From Nostoc paludosum FACHB-159 (GTDB lineage: Bacteria; Cyanobacteriota; Cyanobacteriia; Cyanobacteriales; Nostocaceae), in assembly GCF_014698835.1 (NCBI RefSeq), contig NZ_JACJTU010000005.1, positions 124,001 to 188,000 on the forward strand: a stretch of 64,000 nt of DNA. Direction: 5' to 3'. Below, one piece after another: positions 58,267-64,000 of this stretch. The notes beneath the pieces were generated by a model. It did no database searches and was not told where the DNA came from. It was given only the letters and a program-made list of their open reading frames with translations. Positions within the stretch are counted from its first letter, which is position 1. Each line of letters opens with the position of its first letter. The translations under genes were made by a program, and so were the position numbers.

Positions 58267-59439
58267 ATGTTAAATCCGAATCTGGATGAAATCCAGTTGA
58301 CCAAAGATGATTACGAACGCTACTCCCGACACTTGATTTTGCCGGAAGTAGGATTGGAAGGACAAAAGCGCCTGAAAGCTGCTAGCGTACTTTGTATCGG
58401 TACGGGTGGACTAGGTTCACCACTACTTTTATACCTAGCGGCCGCAGGTATTGGACGCATCGGGATCGTTGATTTTGATGTTGTTGATACTTCCAATTTG
58501 CAACGTCAAGTCATTCACGGTACATCCTGGGTGGGTAAACCCAAGATTGAATCCGCAAAAAACCGCATTCACGAGATTAACCCCTATTGTCAGGTGGATC
58601 TCTACGAAACTCGCCTGAGTTCCGAAAATGCGTTAGAAATTTTTCAACCTTACGATATCGTGGTGGATGGCACCGATAACTTCCCCACGAGATATTTAGT
58701 TAATGATGCTTGCGTATTGTTAAACAAACCCAACGTCTACGGTTCCATTTTCCGCTTTGAAGGACAAGCCACTGTATTTAATTACGAAGGCGGGCCGAAT
58801 TATCGTGACCTTTACCCAGAACCACCACCACCAGGAATGGTTCCCTCTTGTGCAGAAGGTGGCGTGTTGGGAATTTTGCCAGGAATTATTGGTGTTATCC
58901 AAGCAACGGAAACTGTCAAAATTATTATGGGACAAGGTAACACCTTGAGTGGGCGCTTACTGCTATACAACGCCTTAGACATGAAATTCCGGGAGTTGAA
59001 ACTACGTCCTAACCCCATTCGCCCAGTTATTGAAAAACTGATAGACTACGAACAATTCTGCGGAATTCCACAAGCTAAGGCAGAGGAGGCAAAACAGCAG
59101 ATGGAAACTCAAGAAATGACCGTTAAGGATTTGAAGGAATTGCTAGATAGTGGTGCGAAGGATTTTGTACTACTGGATGTCCGCAACCCCAATGAATACG
59201 AGATTGCGAAGATTCCTGGTTCAGTTTTGGTGCCCTTACCAGAAATTGAAAACGGTGATGGCGTTGCCAAGGTGAAGGAAATATTAAACGGTCACCATTT
59301 AATTGCTCATTGTAAGATGGGCGGGCGATCGGCAAAAGCCCTCGCTATTCTCAAAGAAGCCGGGATCGTTGGGACGAATGTCAAAGGCGGAATTACCGCT
59401 TGGAGTCGGGAAATCGATCCCTCGGTTCCGGAGTATTAA
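58267..59439 (+). CDS. moeB: MoeB-type adenylyltransferase with C-terminal rhodanese domain
   Basis: 390 residues. The E1-like domain has GTGGLGSPLLLYLAAAG (45-61), NLQRQVIHG, DGTDNFPTRY and the catalytic-type cysteine C195 in PSCAEGGVLG. A rhodanese domain follows (about 290-390) with active C349 in HCKMGGRS. It adenylates the C-terminus of a sulfur-carrier protein (MoaD type) and can supply sulfur through the rhodanese cysteine. It serves molybdopterin and possibly cysteine or thiamin synthesis. The ATG at 58267 gives MLNPNLDEI, the usual cyanobacterial start; a TTG at 58249 has no support. It is cotranscribed with the JAMM gene. Confidence 0.95.
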   Translation: MLNPNLDEIQLTKDDYERYSRHLILPEVGLEGQKRLKAASVLCIGTGGLGSPLLLYLAAAGIGRIGIVDFDVVDTSNLQRQVIHGTSWVGKPKIESAKNRIHEINPYCQVDLYETRLSSENALEIFQPYDIVVDGTDNFPTRYLVNDACVLLNKPNVYGSIFRFEGQATVFNYEGGPNYRDLYPEPPPPGMVPSCAEGGVLGILPGIIGVIQATETVKIIMGQGNTLSGRLLLYNALDMKFRELKLRPNPIRPVIEKLIDYEQFCGIPQAKAEEAKQQMETQEMTVKDLKELLDSGAKDFVLLDVRNPNEYEIAKIPGSVLVPLPEIENGDGVAKVKEILNGHHLIAHCKMGGRSAKALAILKEAGIVGTNVKGGITAWSREIDPSVPEY

Positions 59440-59446
59440 AATAGGA

Positions 59447-59579
59447 CGCGGGGGTACGGGGACGCGGGGACGCGGAGAGTAAAAATTTTACCGCGTTACC
59501 TACCTTCCCTTCCGCCTCTTTAGATCTACCTTAATTTTTGTCCCCGCGTCTCCCCTTCCCCGCGTCACCGCGTCTTCTT
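59447..59579. repeat. GGGGACGC-type inverted tandem repeat
   Basis: GGGGACGCGGGGACGCGG at 59458-59475 faces CCCCGCGTCTCCCCTTCCCC and CGCGTCACCGCGTC at 59542-59575. It lies between moeB and the MFS gene and runs up to the MFS start. Confidence 0.8.
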
Positions 59580-60779
59580 ATGACTACCTCAAAATCTTCT
59601 TTCAATATCTTATGGGTGCAAGTTTGGGTATTGGCAGCGGTGCAGGGGGCAATTACCCTGACTTGGTTAATTTATAATGCTTACTTGCCCCAACTTTTGA
59701 CCCAGTTTGGTTTTCCTGCCTCATTCGCTATTGGTTTATTATTGGTAGAAAATGCCTTGGGTGCAGTATTGGAACCTTTGATGGGGGGACTTTCAGACCA
59801 AACTAGGCGTTGGGTAGGGACTCGATTTCCCTTCATTTCAGTAGGTGTAATTCTGGCATCAGCTTTGTTTATTGCCATACCATGTGTCGTCAGCTTGATC
59901 CCGCCTACTATGATAATGCGATCGCTCTTGCCCATAACTCTGGTAGCCTGGGCATTAGCAATGACAGTATTTCGCTCTCCAGCTATATGTCTGCTGGGAA
60001 TGTATTCTACACCAGCCGAGTTACCGTTGGCTGCCAGTGTTGTAACTTTGGTAGGAGGATTTGTTGGCGCTTTTAAACCCATCGCTAACAAGTATATTCT
60101 CAGTTTAGGGCCAGTTTTGACCTTTGCAATTGGTTCTTTTGTGTTGTTGGGTGCGGGGGCCGTGTTGCGGTTAGTTAATCTGCCAGAAACACCAGTCGAT
60201 CGACACAATGCACAGATAGTACAGTTTCCTTTAAAAAAATTAGCTTTGATTTTAGGAACTGGTTTTAGTGTAGCGTGGGGTATCCGATTTTTGATGGATG
60301 TCTTGGGTAAAGTCCTCAAAGCCCAACTTAACGCTGATAATATTGATATGCAAATGGTGTGGATTGGAATAGCGATCGCTTTGGCCAACATACCAGCTGG
60401 GATGTTCGCTGTCAAAATTGGCAATCGTCAAGCAATGCTTTGTGGTATTTGTGCAACTATTCCGGCGTTACTCATAATGGTATTTATCGGCGTACAAATT
60501 CCCATAATTGTGTTAATTATTGCTGGCTTTAGTTTAATTGTTAACGGGGCAGTTCCTTTTGCTTTAGGACTAGTACCCCAAAGATGGGCAGGATTAGGAA
60601 TTGGGATGTATTTTGGTGGGTTTGCGGCGGCGATGAGTTTGTTTGGCGTCATATTTCCCCAACCGCAAACCATAACACCTTTTGTAGGCGCAGCTGCGGG
60701 CGCATTCGCATTTTTCCTCGCTGGTATTTGCATTGGGGTGAGTGGCATTTTTCAAACGCCAAGTAACGCAGAGATTTAA
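59580..60779 (+). CDS. MFS transporter
   Basis: 399 residues with twelve predicted helices. Helix 1 is about 14-34, LLLVENALGAVLEPLMGGLSDQTRR (about 59-83) is a loop 2-3-like motif with D/R, and a central loop falls after the sixth helix (ETPVDRHNAQ). It resembles sugar or drug MFS carriers of the GPH/SLC45 kind, but the substrate cannot be named. The ATG at 59580 is chosen because 14 in-frame codons upstream (SPRLPFPASPRLL) are only the translation of the GGGGACGC-type repeat. Its last residues (PSNAEI) are encoded by the start of the downstream repeat hairpin. Confidence 0.85.
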   Translation: MTTSKSSFNILWVQVWVLAAVQGAITLTWLIYNAYLPQLLTQFGFPASFAIGLLLVENALGAVLEPLMGGLSDQTRRWVGTRFPFISVGVILASALFIAIPCVVSLIPPTMIMRSLLPITLVAWALAMTVFRSPAICLLGMYSTPAELPLAASVVTLVGGFVGAFKPIANKYILSLGPVLTFAIGSFVLLGAGAVLRLVNLPETPVDRHNAQIVQFPLKKLALILGTGFSVAWGIRFLMDVLGKVLKAQLNADNIDMQMVWIGIAIALANIPAGMFAVKIGNRQAMLCGICATIPALLIMVFIGVQIPIIVLIIAGFSLIVNGAVPFALGLVPQRWAGLGIGMYFGGFAAAMSLFGVIFPQPQTITPFVGAAAGAFAFFLAGICIGVSGIFQTPSNAEI

Positions 60780-60781
60780 CG

Positions 60782-60816
60782 CAGAGGTACGCAAAGTTAA
60801 TCTTTGCGTACCTCTG
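60782..60816. terminator. Bidirectional hairpin between MFS and ftsH
   Basis: CAGAGGTACGCAAAG and CTTTGCGTACCTCTG are perfect 15-bp arms around TTAAT. A further AACGCAGAG/CTCTGCGTT pair flanks it. It lies between convergent genes. Confidence 0.85.
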
Positions 60817-60838
60817 TTTCCTTGGCGTTACTCTGCGT

Positions 60839-62701
60839 TTAAAAAGCAGTTACAGGTTTTACTTGACTCAACAGATTATGCAATTTCTCCCCTTCAATAA
60901 CTTCTGTTTCCAAAAGTTGAGTTGCAATTTCTTCTAGCAAATCTCGATTCTCCTTAAGAATCTGTAGCGCTTGTTCGTGGGCAGTTTCCACGATTTCCTT
61001 GACCTCGCTATCAATAGCTTTGGCTGTATCTTCACTCACCGCCCGCCGGGGATTAGGGGCACCATTACCCAAGAACATTGCTTGTTGTCCTTGTTGGTAA
61101 GCGAGTGGCCCTAAGACTTTACTCATACCATAGGTAGTTACCATTCGTTCTGCCAAGTCTGTTGCTCGTTGCAAATCGTTGGATGCACCTGTTGTAATAC
61201 TGCCAAACACAACCTCTTCGGCGGAACGTCCCCCTAACAGAGTTGCAATTTGACCGCGCAATTCTGCTTCATTCATCAAAAAGCGGTCTTCGGTAGGTAA
61301 TTGCAAGGTGTAGCCTAAAGCAGCCATCCCACGGGGAATAATGGAAATCTTTTCTACACGACCGTTGCCTGTGGTTAGCGCCCCGACCATTGCGTGACCG
61401 ACTTCATGGTAAGCAACAATCTTTTTCTCAGTATCGCTCAATACACGACTCTTCTTTTCTAGACCAGCGACTACCCGCTCAATTGCTTCGGCAAAGTCTT
61501 CTTGGGCAACCGTTTGGCGCTGATTGCGGGCTGCTAATAATGCAGCTTCATTTACCAAGTTTGCCAAATCTGCACCAGCAAAACCAGGAGTCCGAGTAGC
61601 GATCGCTTTTAGATCTACATCATCTCCTAATTTTACCTTTTGAGCGTGAATCTTCAGAATTGCTTCCCGACCAGATAAATCAGGACGGTCTACCAACACT
61701 TGACGGTCAAAGCGACCCGGACGCAATAATGCAGGGTCAAGGCTTTCCGGGCGGTTGGTAGCTGCCAGAACAATTACAGTTGCATCTCCAGCCGCAAAAC
61801 CATCCATCTCAGTGAGTAATTGATTAAGGGTTTGTTCCCGTTCATCGTTACCACCGTAGAAGCCGTTGCTGCTACGAGACTTACCAATGGCGTCCAACTC
61901 ATCAATAAATACAATACAAGGAGCCTGTTTCTTTGCTTGCTCAAATAAATCTCGCACCCTGGAAGAACCCACACCCACAAACAGTTCCACAAACTCGGAA
62001 CCAGAGATACTGAAGAATGGAACTCCTGCTTCCCCTGCCACAGCTTTGGCTAAAAGAGTTTTACCAGTACCAGGAGGGCCGACCAACAGCACACCCTTGG
62101 GAATCCTCGCACCAATTTGCGTAAAACGTGCCGGAGTCTTGAGAAAATCTACAATTTCCACTAACTCAGTTTTCGCTTCTTCTACCCCAGCCACATCTTG
62201 GAAGGTGATTTTAGCAGATTCGCCTTCAACGTAAACCTTAGCTTTACTCTTACCGATAGAGAGAACACCTTGAGAACCACCAGCACCACGTGAAATAAAA
62301 AATTGCCAGATGCCAATAAAAATCAGTGGTGGGATGACCCAACTCAAAAGGGTTGTAAACCAAGTATTCTTCGGTGGAGGTGCAGCTGCAAACTCAACTC
62401 CTTTTTGTTCTAAGAGTTTGGGCAATTCCAAATCAAAGATTGGTGTAGTTGCAAACACCTGCCCCGGTTCGCCATTCTCTGTTTTTAATTCGTAGAGAAT
62501 CTGGTTTTGACCAACGGAAGCACGGCTGACTTCCCCTTCCTGTACTTGATGAATAAATAAGCTATAGGGAACGCCAGCAGGACGAGAACCAAACAAACCA
62601 GGCAAAAACAAATTTAAAAGCAGGAATAATCCTGATACTCCTAACAATACATTGGCAATAATTCTAGAACGGGGTGGCTTAGGCTGTTCTTTAATTGTCA
62701 T
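60839..62701 (-). CDS. ftsH: ATP-dependent zinc metalloprotease FtsH
   Basis: 620 residues. Two N-terminal membrane helices (about 15-37 and 115-136) flank a lumen/periplasm-side domain, followed by an AAA module with Walker A GPPGTGKT (208-215), Walker B FIDELDA, SRH region [18 protein letters not shown] and the zinc site HEVGH (432-436). FtsH hexamers degrade membrane and stress proteins; in cyanobacteria they act in photosystem II repair. Which of the several cyanobacterial FtsH types this is cannot be fixed from sequence alone. The ATG at 62701 is preferred over a TTG at 62713. Its start overlaps the end of the DUF2949 frame by 11 bases. Confidence 0.96.
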   Translation of the reverse strand: MTIKEQPKPPRSRIIANVLLGVSGLFLLLNLFLPGLFGSRPAGVPYSLFIHQVQEGEVSRASVGQNQILYELKTENGEPGQVFATTPIFDLELPKLLEQKGVEFAAAPPPKNTWFTTLLSWVIPPLIFIGIWQFFISRGAGGSQGVLSIGKSKAKVYVEGESAKITFQDVAGVEEAKTELVEIVDFLKTPARFTQIGARIPKGVLLVGPPGTGKTLLAKAVAGEAGVPFFSISGSEFVELFVGVGSSRVRDLFEQAKKQAPCIVFIDELDAIGKSRSSNGFYGGNDEREQTLNQLLTEMDGFAAGDATVIVLAATNRPESLDPALLRPGRFDRQVLVDRPDLSGREAILKIHAQKVKLGDDVDLKAIATRTPGFAGADLANLVNEAALLAARNQRQTVAQEDFAEAIERVVAGLEKKSRVLSDTEKKIVAYHEVGHAMVGALTTGNGRVEKISIIPRGMAALGYTLQLPTEDRFLMNEAELRGQIATLLGGRSAEEVVFGSITTGASNDLQRATDLAERMVTTYGMSKVLGPLAYQQGQQAMFLGNGAPNPRRAVSEDTAKAIDSEVKEIVETAHEQALQILKENRDLLEEIATQLLETEVIEGEKLHNLLSQVKPVTAF

Positions 62702-63029
62702 AGGTGTTATCAATCCTTTTAGTCATTGGTGATTGGGCATTGGGCAAGCAGGAAGTGTGGGAGGGGTGGGAGGTGTGGGAGGATAGGGAAAAAATCTTTC
62801 CCCCCTCTCTCCCCACACTTCCCCATCTCCCCATTCCCCAGTCTCCACCCTCCTCTAACCAATCAAAAATTTGGGCTAACTGGTCTAGGGTTATCAGTCC
62901 ATATTGCCAGAGGGTCATTGGTAGGAAGTTAGGAGTCTGTTCGCAATGTTGCAAGGCCAAGGAAATTGCTTTGTCGGAAATAGCCAACTCTTTTTCTAAA
63001 AAATTCACTAATTGATTTATGGCTTTCAT
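62691..63029 (-). CDS. DUF2949-family protein with repeat-encoded tail
   Basis: 112 residues. The first about 60 ([20 protein letters not shown] and [20 protein letters not shown]) form the small helical DUF2949 domain of cyanobacteria; its role is unknown. After GG the sequence turns into [17 protein letters not shown] and a Ser/His/Thr-rich run, which is the translation of a GGGGAATG/GGGGAAGTGTGGGAGG repeat. The repeat seems to have removed the native stop, and the frame now ends 11 bases inside ftsH, giving translational overlap. The ATG at 63029 matches the family start; a TTG-type start at 63044 adds five residues. Confidence 0.78.
   Translation of the reverse strand: MKAINQLVNFLEKELAISDKAISLALQHCEQTPNFLPMTLWQYGLITLDQLAQIFDWLEEGGDWGMGRWGSVGREGGKIFSLSSHTSHPSHTSCLPNAQSPMTKRIDNTYDN
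62715..62850. repeat. GTGTGGGAGG-type inverted repeat within a coding frame
   Basis: GTGTGGGAGGGGTGGGAGG (about 62755-62780) faces CCCCACACTTCCCCATCTCC (62811-62830). Together with a GGGCATT pair at 62733 it is an STRR-type tract and encodes the tail of the DUF2949 protein. Confidence 0.75.
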
Positions 63030-63664
63030 GGCAATGTTAAACAATATTAAATAAATTTATTTTTGATGGAATTTGAGAAACTCGACACAGACTGGATATA
63101 AATACTACATACAAAGCAGCTTGCCAAAAATCATCACACTTTTGACCGCTGTTGTCTGACCTAAATCCAGCGTCTAATAAGGCATCCGCGCAATTTAGGC
63201 TACGCCTGTGCCAAGTCGTTCATGTTATCTTCATCCTCAAGAGTAATCAATTTTCCCTTCCAGCAAGCTTGGCTGCTATTTTTAATTTATGTAACTAAAC
63301 TTAACAATTAAATTAATCTTTGGGAACCAAGAGCAAATACGGTTTACCGTACTCAGAGTCGGCAAGAGCAAAGAACACTCCAACGCACACAAATTATTAA
63401 GTCATAGCGTCAGAGTGTAATTTTTGATATGCGAACTCCAAAAAATAAATTGTCAAATTTGGATACAACACGAGTGTTCTTCCCCATACTCCCTGCTAAG
63501 AGTTCCCTTGCACTTAACACAATAGGGTATTTTTTATTTGGAAGTTGCTATCTGCGATCGCATCGCTATAAATACTCAATTTATCTTACAGATATTTACA
63601 ATTAAAAATGTTAGTTAGGAAAATTCATCTTCCTAACATAATTCTGCTCCCAATCCCATTTTTT
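63030..63664. other. A+T-rich intergenic region
   Basis: No gene, terminator or MITE was recognised in this gap. A weak palindromic piece (CGCAATTTAGGCTACGCCTGTGCC) lies at about 63187. GCGATCGC is present at 63555. Confidence 0.4.
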
Positions 63665-64000
63665 CTATTCTCTGGCAATAACTATATCATTAGACTTAAT
63701 AACTGCATAAGCTTCTTTTCCCACAGCTAGTTCCAACTCTTCAGCAGAAGCTCTAGTAATAATCGAGGTTAATTCTACTTTGTGAATAATTTCGAGAGTT
63801 ACTTCACTATTCACGGCTCCAAAAACTACTCGTTTAACAACACCTTTAAGAATATTACGAGAGCTAACTTTTAATGATTTTTTGGGAATGTTAGTTTCTA
63901 ACTCAGGCTTTTGAGTGTAAATATCTTCTTCTTCCTGCTTGCTTGGTAGTGATATTGCTGGTGAAGAGTGCTGATTAAGACTACGCACGAGTTCCCGCAG
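63665..64000 (-). CDS. Mop/TOBE-domain molybdate-binding protein, 5' partial
   Basis: The minus-strand frame is open to the right edge, so the start may be outside. The visible C-terminus (about 42-107 from the GTG at 63988) is a Mop/TOBE domain: SSRNILKGVVKRVVFGAVNS, VTLEIIHKVELTSIITR and ELAVGKEAYAVIKSNDIVIA. Such domains bind molybdate or tungstate in ModE, in ModC and in small Mop proteins. The preceding part is low-complexity and polar (SPAISLPSKQEEEDIYTQKP), like a linker. If it is not a stand-alone Mop protein, it is the end of a larger Mo-transport or regulator gene. Molybdate handling fits a nitrogen-fixing host. Confidence 0.75.
   Translation of the reverse strand: MRELVRSLNQHSSPAISLPSKQEEEDIYTQKPELETNIPKKSLKVSSRNILKGVVKRVVFGAVNSEVTLEIIHKVELTSIITRASAEELELAVGKEAYAVIKSNDIVIARE

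Noticed and set aside
59538..59579. MFS start at 59538
   Set aside because: The first 14 codons are only the translation of an inverted tandem repeat; the ATG at 59580 starts the real N-terminus.
59681..60424. 247-codon minus-strand frame inside the MFS gene
   Set aside because: It is antisense to a well-supported transporter, rich in Lys, Pro and Thr, with no known motif; it is a shadow of the membrane-protein codon pattern.

Overview
The window looks like the chromosome of a filamentous, nitrogen-fixing cyanobacterium of the Nostoc/Anabaena type. The evidence is a complete nifH, a nitrogenase-associated (Mo-nitro_C) protein, a cluster of short cyanobacterial RNA-binding proteins with rpsU, multi-PAS hybrid kinases, many HIP1 octamers (GCGATCGC), heptanucleotide tandem repeats (STRR) and many small palindromic or MITE-like elements. 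The species is not determined. No rRNA, tRNA or CRISPR array was seen.

Layout. 1-8.1 kb: two paralogous hybrid histidine kinases. The first is cut by the window edge; the second has an ethylene-receptor-like membrane domain. 8.1-15 kb: accessory genes (two small-molecule/protein kinase-fold proteins, DUF1772, a methyltransferase, an ArsR regulator with a tandem SRPBCC protein, a VOC protein). 15.4-21.7 kb: glgX, obg, a frameshifted four-helix-bundle gene, a TerB/Mo-nitro_C protein and a GCS2-family ligase. 21.9-26.4 kb: an RND pump divergent from a LysR regulator. 26.8 kb: an IscB-like N-terminal relic. 27.3-28.7 and 33.9-36.9 kb: plus-strand genes (cysteine-dioxygenase-like, class II aldolase, sulfonate-binding lipoprotein, nitroreductase, SDR). 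They are split by a minus-strand cassette at 28.8-33.2 kb: a double-glycine-leader precursor, a C39-peptidase ABC exporter and an HlyD adaptor. 37.8 kb: DAHP synthase.

39-57 kb is the most unusual part. Four paralogous RTX (calcium-binding repeat) genes, all on the minus strand, share conserved ends, variable middles and long conserved leaders. An rbp/rpsU cluster and a stand-alone nifH lie between copies 2 and 3. A decayed copy of the JAMM peptidase gene lies between RTX3 and RTX4, and the intact JAMM gene lies beyond RTX4, so a unit of RTX + leader + JAMM 5' part was duplicated. A 135-bp MITE has split the 3' hairpin of RTX3. 57.7-64 kb: JAMM protease and MoeB-rhodanese, an MFS transporter, ftsH, a DUF2949 gene and a Mop/TOBE protein cut by the right edge.

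The best candidates for new biology are the double-glycine precursor/exporter cassette with a cysteine-free 86-residue core, the RTX array with its shared leaders, and a conserved hairpin that covers the Shine-Dalgarno site of each of the three rbp genes.
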